Positions 18,134-26,457 of a stretch of DNA of 64,000 nt are shown piece after piece. Both the position numbers and the translations under genes were made by a program. The DNA lies in assembly GCA_963827785.1 (NCBI GenBank), contig CAWHCT010000018.1, positions 124,001 through 188,000 of the forward strand, given 5' to 3'. This DNA comes from Site-B1 sp963827785 (lineage in GTDB: Bacteria; Bacteroidota; Bacteroidia; Flavobacteriales; Flavobacteriaceae). Each line of letters begins with the position of its first letter. Positions within the stretch are counted from its first letter, which is position 1. Below the pieces are notes generated by a model, which was given only the letters and a program-made list of their open reading frames with translations, had not been told where the DNA came from and made no database searches.

Positions 18134-18481
18134 CTATTTAAATTCTGTAAATATTATGTCATCTCCAACCTTTAATTGTGCAATATGTTCTGATGTCACT
18201 AAACCACCCAAAAGTTTTGGTAAATGCAAAGTAACAGTTTTATTTAAAACCTTTGCGTTAAGAGAATCTAAATTTAATCCCATCTCAAGCCCTCTGTTAA
18301 TGTAATAGTGGTCGCCATGAGTATCACTAAATACAATATCAAAAGTTGAACCTTCCTTTATCCTAATAATGGTTTCAGTTTGTACTTGACAATCTTCCGG
18401 TCTCGGATTATTAATAACACAACTAAAAGCAGTGAGGCAGATGAAAACAATCATTGATAGGTATAAAAATAATTTTTTCAT
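18134..18481 (-). CDS. Small lipoprotein of unknown function
   Basis: This 115-residue protein has a signal peptide and a lipobox-like LTAFSC (cysteine at residue 21). The mature part contains two conserved-looking stretches, SDTHGDHYYINRGLEMG and KLKVGDDIIF-like, and no domain I recognise. It lies between ftsX (4-base gap) and DUF3098 (4-base gap), so it is cotranscribed with the cell-division gene. It may work at the envelope. Confidence 0.6.
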   Translation of the reverse strand: MKKLFLYLSMIVFICLTAFSCVINNPRPEDCQVQTETIIRIKEGSTFDIVFSDTHGDHYYINRGLEMGLNLDSLNAKVLNKTVTLHLPKLLGGLVTSEHIAQLKVGDDIIFTEFK

Positions 18482-18485
18482 GGGA

Positions 18486-19364
18486 TTAATAATACAAATG
18501 ATCAGTCTTAAGATTTAAAAACCGTTGTGTAGCAAAAAAGGTTGAAATCCAGGTAATTAAAATTCCTAAAATAAGAATTCCTAAAAACAATGAACCGACA
18601 AGAACAGGGTTGTTTAATAATTCGATTTCAGGAAAGGTTTTATTCATATAATAAAATACAATGGCCATTCCGATAAGAGCTATAATAGAACCAATAATTC
18701 CCAGCCTGACACTTTTCCAAATAAAAGGGCGTCGAATGAATTTTTTGGTGGCACCTACCATTTGCATGGTTTTAATTATAAATCGTTTAGAGTAAACCGC
18801 AAGCCTTATTGAACTATTAATTAGTAATACAGCAATTAAAGTAAATATGCCACTTATCACCAATATCCAAAGGCTAATACGTTTTACATTATTGTTCATG
18901 ATTGACACCAGATCTTTGTCATAACGCACCTCTTCTATAAAATTTTTGTTTAATGCGGCATTTGATATGCTGTCTAAATGCTGTTCAGTAACAAAATCTG
19001 CTTTTAAGTGGACATCAATGGAATTCTGCAAAGGGTTATATCCAACATCATCTAAAAAATCTTCACCATATTCATTTTTCATCAAAGTTGCGGCATCCTC
19101 TTTAGAGACGTATTGGGTTGATTTTACGTAATCTGACATAATTAAACTTTTTTCCAACTGATTGATTTCAACCTGTTTGGCAGAATCACTCAGGTAAATA
19201 GTCATAACAACCTGTTCCTTAAAATTATCAGAAATGGTTTTAGCATTTAATACTAACATGCCAAGCAACCCCAATAAAAACAATACCAATGCAATGCTGA
19301 TTACCACTGAGATATATGAAGAGATCAGTTTTCGTTTTTGATATTTATCAAATGATGTACTCAT
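18486..19364 (-). CDS. ftsX: Cell-division protein FtsX (ABC permease)
   Basis: This 292-residue protein has one membrane helix at about 17-40, a periplasmic domain with KSTQYVSKEDAATLMKNEYG, and three C-terminal helices with KTMQMVGATKKFIRRPF between the first and second. This is the FtsX layout. With the ATPase FtsE it controls periplasmic cell-wall hydrolases at the division site. ftsE is not in this window. It heads a transcript running through a small lipoprotein and DUF3098. Confidence 0.94.
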   Translation of the reverse strand: MSTSFDKYQKRKLISSYISVVISIALVLFLLGLLGMLVLNAKTISDNFKEQVVMTIYLSDSAKQVEINQLEKSLIMSDYVKSTQYVSKEDAATLMKNEYGEDFLDDVGYNPLQNSIDVHLKADFVTEQHLDSISNAALNKNFIEEVRYDKDLVSIMNNNVKRISLWILVISGIFTLIAVLLINSSIRLAVYSKRFIIKTMQMVGATKKFIRRPFIWKSVRLGIIGSIIALIGMAIVFYYMNKTFPEIELLNNPVLVGSLFLGILILGILITWISTFFATQRFLNLKTDHLYY

Positions 19365-19460
19365 GGGTTTTTATTAACGATGCAAAAATAAAAAGTAATT
19401 TCCGATTATCATTTATAATAACTCAAACATATGAACATTGTTGTGAATCAATTCTTCATT

Positions 19461-20381
19461 TTAAGTTGAGCTGATTTTTTCTGGTTTACTTATCAAGTAT
19501 ACACCAATCACAACTAAAATACAACTAACTATTTTTAAGGAGTCAATGTCTTTTGAGTATTCGCTTTGAACATATAAATACGCATAAACACTAACCATTA
19601 TAAAGCTAACTACAGGTTGCACATAAGCATAACTGCCGGTGACAGTTGGTGAAACATGACTTAACGCGAAAGTATTGAACAAATAAGCTAAAAATGTAGT
19701 AAAAAGCACAACATAACCAATAGCAAGATAGGTGTTTAGATCAAAAGATGAAAAATCGGTAGTAATCAAATCATGAATTCCTATAGGAAATACGTAAACA
19801 AGGCCAAACAAAAACACCCAGCTTATAACAGTTATTGGTTTGTACTTTTTCATCAAAGGTTTTACAAAAATCAAGTATAATGCATAGGCGCAAGTGTTTA
19901 AAAAGACAAATAAGTTTCCAAGCATAGAGCTTGTTCCTTCAGCTTTTTTACCGTACCATACTAAAAAAACGGCACCAAGGCCTCCAATAATTAATCCTAA
20001 TAATTTATTTGAGGTGATTTTTTCCCTGAGAATAATAAAACTGAATACCATTACCATTACCGGGACAGATGTAATTATGATTGAAGCATCAATTGGAGAG
20101 GTAAGGTTTAAACCATGAAAGAAAAATAACTGGTTGGCTGCAACGCCCAGAAATCCACATGCAGCCAATCTAAAATAATCCTTTTTGTCAATTTTTTCTT
20201 TAATATATTGTTTAACCGACCAGAATAGTAAAACTCCAACAATAACTCTAATTAAGATAAATGCCGAAGGGCCAATTTTATGAGGCATTATTCCTTTGGC
20301 TATTAAAAAGTTTGCCCCATAGATCACATTGGCTCCAAGTAGTGCCAAATGAGCTTTAAAGATGTTGCCTTTTAGCTGCAA
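19461..20381 (-). CDS. EamA/DMT-family transporter (RhaT/YdcZ-like)
   Basis: This 306-residue membrane protein has ten predicted helices in two EamA repeats. Typical residues are HLALLGANVIYGANFLIAKG in repeat one and VLFTTFLAYLFNTFALSHV with PTVTGSYAYVQPVVSFIMV in repeat two. DMT transporters export or import small metabolites, often amino acids or nucleotide precursors. The substrate is not predictable here. It is a single gene, divergent from leuS across a repeat-rich 420-base spacer. Confidence 0.88.
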   Translation of the reverse strand: MQLKGNIFKAHLALLGANVIYGANFLIAKGIMPHKIGPSAFILIRVIVGVLLFWSVKQYIKEKIDKKDYFRLAACGFLGVAANQLFFFHGLNLTSPIDASIIITSVPVMVMVFSFIILREKITSNKLLGLIIGGLGAVFLVWYGKKAEGTSSMLGNLFVFLNTCAYALYLIFVKPLMKKYKPITVISWVFLFGLVYVFPIGIHDLITTDFSSFDLNTYLAIGYVVLFTTFLAYLFNTFALSHVSPTVTGSYAYVQPVVSFIMVSVYAYLYVQSEYSKDIDSLKIVSCILVVIGVYLISKPEKISST

Positions 20382-20803
20382 TTTCGGTGGGTTTTAAAAG
20401 AGTAATATTACTTCACTTTAAAACCAAATCCTATTTTTTGAATGGCTAATTTATTAAAGGTCAAAGTTTTTTCCTTAGTGCAAGAAACCTTAAATTTGGC
20501 ACTTGTAAAAGTTGGCAGTAGCAGTTTTTAGTAAACAGTCACTCCATTTAATATTGACAAGTCGATGCGAAGCATCGAACCTCTTTTCCGCAGAATGTGT
20601 CGACAAAACTTTGGAATTCATGTGAAGCCATGCGGAACGCAAAGTTTTGGCAAAGGTTTTTCAGATTTGTAAATCGGAAAAAATTCCTCGGAAAAGTGTC
20701 CTTTCTTTTGGTTCGTTTTCTTTGGAAAAGCAAAGAAAATGAATAGAGAAAATAAATTAATAGAAGTAGAATTAAAAAGATACCTGCTTTCGCAGGCAAT
20801 AGC
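20382..20803. repeat. Repeat-rich spacer before leuS with several palindromes
   Basis: No convincing gene lies here. From about 20560 onward the spacer is a mosaic of inverted repeats: CGATGC-GAA-GCATCG near 20563-20577; CCGCA (20588) with TGCGG (20631); CAAAACTTT (20604-20612) with AAAGTTTTG (20641-20649); TTTTCTTTG-N6-CAAAGAAAA (20716-20739); and CCTGC-TTTC-GCAGG (20783-20796). The density is far above background and suggests a composite intergenic repeat element. The last hairpin ends 7 bases before the leuS ATG. Confidence 0.65.
20783..20796 (+). repeat. CCTGC-N4-GCAGG hairpin immediately before the leuS start
   Basis: This 5-bp perfect stem with a 4-base loop lies 7 bases upstream of the ATG. 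The same palindrome, with a longer stem, lies 6 bases upstream of the mrp ATG at 43098-43115. It would form a hairpin in the mRNA at the ribosome landing site. Confidence 0.7.
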
Positions 20804-23659
20804 ATGAAGTACCATTTCAACGAAATAGAAGCCAAATGGCAAAAATACTGGGCAGAAAACCAAACGTTTAAAGCAGAAAACTACAGCAATAAGCCTAAGT
20901 ATTATGTTTTAGATATGTTTCCTTATCCAAGTGGAGCAGGCTTACATGTTGGACATCCTTTAGGTTATATAGCCTCAGATATTTACGCAAGATATAAGCG
21001 CCATAAAGGATTCAACGTGTTGCATCCGCAAGGTTATGATAGCTTTGGATTACCTGCTGAGCAGTACGCTATTCAAACAGGGCAGCATCCTGCAATCACT
21101 ACTGAAGCTAATATAAAAACATATAGAAGACAATTAGACCAAATTGGTTTTTCTTTTGATTGGTCTCGAGAAGTAAGAACTAGTGATCCAAAATATTACA
21201 AGTGGACACAATGGATTTTCATTCAGTTATTTAAATCATACTACTGTAAAGATGCAGATCAGGCACGACCAATTTCTGAATTGATAGAAGTGTTTTCTGC
21301 TGAGGGAAACATAAAAATTAATGCGGCTTGCGATGATGATATTGAAGCATTTTCCGCTGATGAATGGAATTCCTTTTCATCTAAAAAACAACAGGAAATA
21401 TTGTTACAATACAGACTAACCTATTTAGCTGAAGCAGAAGTAAACTGGTGTCCGGCATTAGGAACAGTTTTAGCTAATGACGAAATAGTCAATGGAGTTT
21501 CAGAACGTGGAGGACATCCTGTTATCAGGAAAAAAATGACCCAATGGATGATGCGTATTTCTGCTTATGCAGAAAGGTTGTTGCAAGGATTAGAAACAAT
21601 TGATTGGTCAGATTCTTTAAAGGAAAGTCAGCGTAACTGGATTGGAAAATCGGTTGGTGCTTCTGTTACCTTCAATGTCATTCCGACAGAGCGTAGCGAC
21701 GAGGAATCGTACAAGATTGATGTATTCACTACAAGACCTGACACTATTTTCGGAGTGTCTTTCATGACCTTAGCTCCGGAACACGAATTAGTATCTAAAA
21801 TCACAACTCCAGAGTACAAAGCCGAAATTGAAGCATACATTAAGGCAACTGCAAAACGCAGTGAACGCGACAGAATGGCCGATGTAAAGCATATTTCAGG
21901 AGCCTTTACAGGTGCTTTTGCCGAACATCCATTTACCAAAGAGCCGATTCCTATTTGGATTGGTGACTATGTTTTAGCTGGTTACGGAACAGGAGCTGTC
22001 ATGTCTGTGCCATGTGGCGACCAGCGTGATTACGATTTTGCGAAGCATTTTAATATCCCGATTCCGAATATTTTTGAAGGTGTCGATATTTCTGAAGAAG
22101 CGTTTGCGTCTAAAGATAATGTAGTAATTGCTAATAGCGATTTTATCAACGGAATGAACTACAAAAAGGCAACAAAACGGGTTATTTTCGAATTGGAACA
22201 ATTAGGGCAAGGAGAAGGAAAGACCAATTACAGACTACGCGATGCAGTATTTAGCAGACAGCGATATTGGGGAGAACCATTTCCGGTTTATTACGTAAAC
22301 GGAATGCCACAAATGATCGATGAAAAATATTTGCCTCTAACCTTACCAGAAGTAGAAAAATATTTGCCAACCGAAACTGGTGAACCGCCATTAGGCAATG
22401 CGACACATTGGTCATGGGATACAAAAAACAACAAAGTTGTATCAAACGACCTTTGTCATGCTGAGCCTGTCGAAGCATCTCAGGATAATGGAGTCTACCC
22501 TCTCGAACTCAACACCATGCCAGGTTGGGCAGGTAGTTCGCAGTATTTTAACAGATATATGGATCCTCATAATGATGAGGAGATATTCTCACAGGATGCC
22601 ATTAACTATTGGCAGCAAGTGGACTTGTACATTGGTGGGAATGAACATGCGACCGGGCATTTGCTGTACTCACGTTTTTGGCAAAAATTTATGTTTGATA
22701 AAGGTTTAGTACCTTTTGATGAATATGCCAAAAAGTTGATAAACCAAGGAATGATACTTGGGACGAGTGCATTTGTTTATAGAGTTGAAGGAAAAAACAA
22801 ATTCCTGTCTAAAGGTTTAGTTGGAGATAAAAATGTACAACAAATTCATGCAGACGTGTCATTTGTGAATGCCTCTGATGAGTTAGACATAGAAGCTTTC
22901 AAGAAATGGAGACCTGAATATAAGGATGCTGAGTTTGTTTTGGAATCTGGAGTTTATAAGGTAGACCGAGATGTAGAAAAAATGTCCAAATCCAAATACA
23001 ACGTCGTAAATCCTGATGAAATCTGCCATCAATATGGAGCAGACAGTTTGCGTTTGTATGAAATGTTCCTTGGTCCTTTAGAGCAATACAAACCCTGGAA
23101 TACTGCAGGAATTACTGGAGTTCATAGTTTTCTTAAAAAACTGTGGAAGTTGTATTTTGATGACAATGGTCTTAAAGTCAATGACACAGAACCAACAAAA
23201 GATAATTTAAAGACACTTCATAAAACAATTAAAAAGGTAGAGGAGGATATTGAAAATTTCTCGTTTAATACATCAGTTTCTACCTTTATGATTGCAGTCA
23301 ACGAGCTAACAACTCAAAAATGTACAAGCAAGGAAATTTTAGAACCATTAATAGTATTAATTTCACCTTATGCACCTCATATTGCGGAAGAATTATGGAA
23401 TGCTTTAGGAAATAACCAATCAATTTCTACTGCTCCTTTCCCGGTTTATGATGAAATATATTTGGTCGAAAGCAGTAAAAATTATCCTATCTCATTCAAT
23501 GGAAAAATGCGATTCACTTTGGAATTACCATTAAACATGAGTAAAGAAGATATTGAAAAGGCTGTTTTAGAATACGACAAAACTAAGGAACAATTGCAAG
23601 GGCGAGAACCTAAAAAAGTAATAGTTGTTCCCGGAAAAATTGTTAATATCGTGGGTTAG
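20804..23659 (+). CDS. leuS: Leucyl-tRNA synthetase with two repeat-derived in-frame insertions
   Basis: This 951-residue class I synthetase has HVGH (the HIGH motif) at residues 48-51 and KMSKSK near 726-731, with the CP1 editing domain between them and the anticodon-binding region at the C-terminus. It charges tRNA-Leu and edits mischarged Ile/Val/Met. Two stretches do not belong to the family. One is PTERSDEES at about 293-301, encoded by a palindrome (21676-21710) with ATTCC/GGAAT ends. The other is CHAEPVEAS at about 551-559, encoded by a palindrome (22454-22480) with ATGCT/AGCAT ends. Both are translated copies of intergenic repeats typical of Bacteroidota. They keep the frame and avoid the catalytic motifs, so the enzyme is presumably active. 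Confidence 0.96.
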   Translation: MKYHFNEIEAKWQKYWAENQTFKAENYSNKPKYYVLDMFPYPSGAGLHVGHPLGYIASDIYARYKRHKGFNVLHPQGYDSFGLPAEQYAIQTGQHPAITTEANIKTYRRQLDQIGFSFDWSREVRTSDPKYYKWTQWIFIQLFKSYYCKDADQARPISELIEVFSAEGNIKINAACDDDIEAFSADEWNSFSSKKQQEILLQYRLTYLAEAEVNWCPALGTVLANDEIVNGVSERGGHPVIRKKMTQWMMRISAYAERLLQGLETIDWSDSLKESQRNWIGKSVGASVTFNVIPTERSDEESYKIDVFTTRPDTIFGVSFMTLAPEHELVSKITTPEYKAEIEAYIKATAKRSERDRMADVKHISGAFTGAFAEHPFTKEPIPIWIGDYVLAGYGTGAVMSVPCGDQRDYDFAKHFNIPIPNIFEGVDISEEAFASKDNVVIANSDFINGMNYKKATKRVIFELEQLGQGEGKTNYRLRDAVFSRQRYWGEPFPVYYVNGMPQMIDEKYLPLTLPEVEKYLPTETGEPPLGNATHWSWDTKNNKVVSNDLCHAEPVEASQDNGVYPLELNTMPGWAGSSQYFNRYMDPHNDEEIFSQDAINYWQQVDLYIGGNEHATGHLLYSRFWQKFMFDKGLVPFDEYAKKLINQGMILGTSAFVYRVEGKNKFLSKGLVGDKNVQQIHADVSFVNASDELDIEAFKKWRPEYKDAEFVLESGVYKVDRDVEKMSKSKYNVVNPDEICHQYGADSLRLYEMFLGPLEQYKPWNTAGITGVHSFLKKLWKLYFDDNGLKVNDTEPTKDNLKTLHKTIKKVEEDIENFSFNTSVSTFMIAVNELTTQKCTSKEILEPLIVLISPYAPHIAEELWNALGNNQSISTAPFPVYDEIYLVESSKNYPISFNGKMRFTLELPLNMSKEDIEKAVLEYDKTKEQLQGREPKKVIVVPGKIVNIVG
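21676..21710 (+). repeat. Palindromic intergenic-type repeat inserted in leuS (site 1)
   Basis: The unit begins TGTCATTCCGACAGAGCG and ends GAGGAATCGT, with ATTCC and GGAAT at its ends forming the stem. It is the same class as the TGTCA-N5-GAGC repeats at 22454, 50784 and 57162. It encodes an in-frame peptide within the LeuRS editing region. Confidence 0.75.
22454..22480 (+). repeat. Palindromic intergenic-type repeat inserted in leuS (site 2)
   Basis: The unit opens TGTCATGCTGAGCC and closes GTCGAAGCATCT, with ATGCT/AGCAT stem ends. It is read in frame as CHAEPVEAS. This unit is normally intergenic, so its presence inside an essential gene is notable. Confidence 0.78.
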
Positions 23660-23839
23660 ATATATTTCCTTACTCAGTCAGATTGTTGCCTTAAAAAATT
23701 AAAATGTTCCATATTGTCGATGAAGTGATATAGCAAACTTTATTATATCAGCTTAAAACCAACTGTTGTCGAAAATTCATACAATTCGTTTGAATTATAA
23801 TATGCTTTCATTTCTTTTATACTTCAAATCTAAAAAATT

Positions 23840-24925
23840 ATGATAGTCGGTCTACCAAAAGAAATCAAAAACAATGAAAGTCGTGTTGCATTAACGCCTG
23901 CAGGTGTCTTTGAATTAGTGAATAACAATCATACTGTTTATGTGCAAGAAGGTGCAGGTATAGCAAGTGGTTATGAAGATAAGGAGTACATTGAAACAGG
24001 AGCTATTATTCTGCCTTCCATTGAGGACGTTTATGCTAAAAGTGATATGATTGTTAAGGTTAAGGAACCAATAGAACTGGAATACAGTTTAACAAAGGCA
24101 GGTCAAATTATATTCACTTATTTTCATTTTGCGTCCAGCGAGGCTTTAACTAAAGCCATGATAAATAGTAGGTCTGTTTGTATTGCCTACGAAACCGTTG
24201 AAGATAAAAAAGGAAACTTACCATTATTAACGCCAATGTCTGAGGTAGCCGGAAGGATGGCAGTACAGCAAGGTGCAAAATATTTAGAGAAACCTATTAA
24301 AGGTAAAGGTATTCTGCTAGGTGGTGTTCCAGGTGTAAAACCTGGAAAAGTACTTATCTTAGGAGCAGGTGTGGTTGGAGTTCAGGCCGCTAAAATGGCA
24401 TCTGGATTAGGAGCACATGTAACTATAATGGATGTTAATATGGATAGATTGCGTTATGTAAACGATGTGCTTCCCAGTAATGTTGTTACCGAGTTTTCAA
24501 ATGAATATAATATAAGAAAACACATAAAAACTCATGATTTAATAATTGGAGGTGTTTTGTTGAAAGGTGCAAAAGCCCCTAAACTTATTAAAAGAGATAT
24601 GCTTAAAGATATGCATGCAGGAACAGTTTTGGTGGATGTAGCTGTAGATCAAGGAGGTTGTATGGAGACCACAAGGCCAACAACGCATGAAGATCCAACA
24701 TATATTATAGATGATGTTGTGCATTATTGTGTTACGAATATGCCTGGAGCTGTTCCTTATACATCTACTAAAGCACTAACAAATGTGACTTTGCCATATG
24801 TTTTAAACTTAGCAAATAAAGGTTGGGAAAAAGCGTGCCAAGAAGATGAAGGCTTGCACAAAGGACTCAACATTGTTTTTGGTGAAGTTGTTTATGATGA
24901 AATCTCCACAGCCTTTGGAATTTAG
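23840..24925 (+). CDS. ald: Alanine dehydrogenase
   Basis: This 361-residue protein opens MIVGLPKEIKNNESRVALTP, the substrate-binding start of the Ald/PNT family. The NAD-binding Rossmann loop is ILGAGVVGVQAAKMASGLGA near 174-193, and the family's VDQGGCMETTRPTTH is at about 270-284. It converts L-alanine to pyruvate and ammonia reversibly with NAD. Length is close to the usual 371. The preceding 180-base spacer shows no other gene. A second, more distant Ald/PNT-domain enzyme lies at 59.2-60.3 kb. Confidence 0.93.
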   Translation: MIVGLPKEIKNNESRVALTPAGVFELVNNNHTVYVQEGAGIASGYEDKEYIETGAIILPSIEDVYAKSDMIVKVKEPIELEYSLTKAGQIIFTYFHFASSEALTKAMINSRSVCIAYETVEDKKGNLPLLTPMSEVAGRMAVQQGAKYLEKPIKGKGILLGGVPGVKPGKVLILGAGVVGVQAAKMASGLGAHVTIMDVNMDRLRYVNDVLPSNVVTEFSNEYNIRKHIKTHDLIIGGVLLKGAKAPKLIKRDMLKDMHAGTVLVDVAVDQGGCMETTRPTTHEDPTYIIDDVVHYCVTNMPGAVPYTSTKALTNVTLPYVLNLANKGWEKACQEDEGLHKGLNIVFGEVVYDEISTAFGI

Positions 24926-25115
24926 TATTGATTAATCCTTTATAAAAGTATTAATTAACCAATTCTCATGAGAAGGATTTGGAAGTTATTTCCAATGGTT
25001 CAAATTGGCCTCTTTAGAATCTTAAAACTGACAAAACGACTTAACATTTTATTATTAAAAATTGGCTCATTTTTTGATATATTAGATTAATCAAAACTAT
25101 TAAATTAGAAAAAGA

Positions 25116-25811
25116 ATGTTTGGATATTATATATTAATAGGAGCAATAGCTCTAGTTAGCTGGTTAGTTAGCAATAAATTAAAAAAGAAATTTGCTTTCT
25201 ACTCAAAAGTACAATTGCGTAATGGTATGAGTGGAAAAGAAATTGCAGAAAAAATGTTGTCAGATAATGGTATTTATGATGTTAAGGTAATTTCTGTTGC
25301 AGGACAATTAACAGATCATTATAACCCAAAGAACAAAACGGTTAACCTTAGTGAAGCTGTTTACAATCAGCGTAATGCTGCTTCAGCAGCTGTAGCAGCT
25401 CATGAATGTGGTCATGCAGTACAACATGCAAAGGCATATAGTTGGTTAACTATGAGAACTCAGTTGGTGCCTGTTGTTAGTGTTACTTCGGGTATGTCGC
25501 AGTGGTTAGTAATTGGTGGTTTGATCTTAGGTGCTGCTGCAGGACTTGGTTTAGGTTATTGGGTGGCAGTTGCCGGATTAGGAATGATGGGTTTTGCTAC
25601 ACTTTTTAGTGTTATTACATTACCGGTAGAATATGATGCCAGTAACAGGGCATTGGCATGGTTAAAGGCTAAAAACATGGTAACTCCAGAAGAATATAAA
25701 GGCTCTGAAGATGCTCTTAAATGGGCAGCAAGAACTTATTTGGTTGCTGCAATAGGTGCATTGGCTTCTTTGTTATATTGGGCACTTCAGGTGTTTGGAG
25801 GAAGAGACTAA
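25116..25811 (+). CDS. YugP-family membrane zinc metallopeptidase
   Basis: This 231-residue protein has an N-terminal membrane helix (about 3-20), the zinc motif AAHECGHAVQHA (HExxH form, near residues 93-104), two further hydrophobic segments around 125-170 and one at the C-terminus. YugP-like proteins are membrane-embedded M48-like peptidases with no assigned substrate, possibly used in membrane protein quality control. The gene ends at a strong palindromic terminator shared with the convergent lrp gene. Confidence 0.88.
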   Translation: MFGYYILIGAIALVSWLVSNKLKKKFAFYSKVQLRNGMSGKEIAEKMLSDNGIYDVKVISVAGQLTDHYNPKNKTVNLSEAVYNQRNAASAAVAAHECGHAVQHAKAYSWLTMRTQLVPVVSVTSGMSQWLVIGGLILGAAAGLGLGYWVAVAGLGMMGFATLFSVITLPVEYDASNRALAWLKAKNMVTPEEYKGSEDALKWAARTYLVAAIGALASLLYWALQVFGGRD

Positions 25812-25837
25812 TAAGTTTAAAATACATAATGATTAAC

Positions 25838-25866
25838 TAGCCGCTGAAATTTCAGCGGCTACTTTT
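25838..25866. terminator. Bidirectional terminator between the YugP and Lrp genes
   Basis: TAGCCGCTGAAA / TTTCAGCGGCTA is a perfect 24-base palindrome (12 bp per arm, zero spacer), followed by CTTTT. It serves both converging genes. Confidence 0.85.
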
Positions 25867-25894
25867 ATTAAATATATGTCACTCGAGTTGACAA

Positions 25895-26365
25895 TTATAT
25901 TTTAATCTGTCTGTCAATTTGCTGATCAAGGGAAATAAAAGTCTCGGTTCTGGAAACACCCTCAATTGTTTGTATCTCTTTATTCAAAACATGCATTAAA
26001 TGCTCATTATCCTTACACAGGATTTTTATTAAAATACTCCAGTTTCCTGTAGTATAATGACATTCCAATACTTCCGGAATTTTTTTCAACTGCTTTACAG
26101 CGTCCGGATTATTCATGGCCTTATCTAAATAAATTCCAACGAATGCCATGGTAGTGTATCCTAAAACTTTTGGATTGACAATAAATTTTGATCCGGAGAC
26201 CAATTCAGATTTTTCCAGTTTCCTTAATCTTTGATGAATCGCAGCTCCAGATATTCCTACTTGTCTAGCAATTTCCAGAATAGGTGTACGAGCATCTTCC
26301 ATTAAAGCTCTAAGTATTTGTTTGTCAATTCCGTCTATAATCAAGTTTTGATTTATAAGCTTCAT
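25895..26365 (-). CDS. Lrp/AsnC-family transcriptional regulator
   Basis: This 156-residue protein has an N-terminal winged helix (IDGIDKQILRALMEDARTP, ARQVGISGAAIHQRLRKLE) and a C-terminal RAM/AsnC ligand-binding domain with ECHYTTGNWSILIKI. Lrp proteins bind amino acids and control amino-acid metabolism. It follows a saccharopine dehydrogenase-like gene on the same strand (about 90 bases apart) and lies near ald, so regulation of lysine or alanine metabolism is plausible but unproven. Confidence 0.92.
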   Translation of the reverse strand: MKLINQNLIIDGIDKQILRALMEDARTPILEIARQVGISGAAIHQRLRKLEKSELVSGSKFIVNPKVLGYTTMAFVGIYLDKAMNNPDAVKQLKKIPEVLECHYTTGNWSILIKILCKDNEHLMHVLNKEIQTIEGVSRTETFISLDQQIDRQIKI

Positions 26366-26457
26366 TTAAAATTAAATTATAAATTAAAAGGTAAAAATAC
26401 TAAAAAGCCTTAAATGTGTAATTTATGGAGAGATAAATCTGAAATAGTTGGTATCCT

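Noticed and set aside
22251..22709. Frames on both strands across the leuS repeat, with peptides such as MLSLSKHL
   Set aside because: These are translations of the palindromic repeat in other frames and overlap the conserved LeuRS frame. They are not genes.
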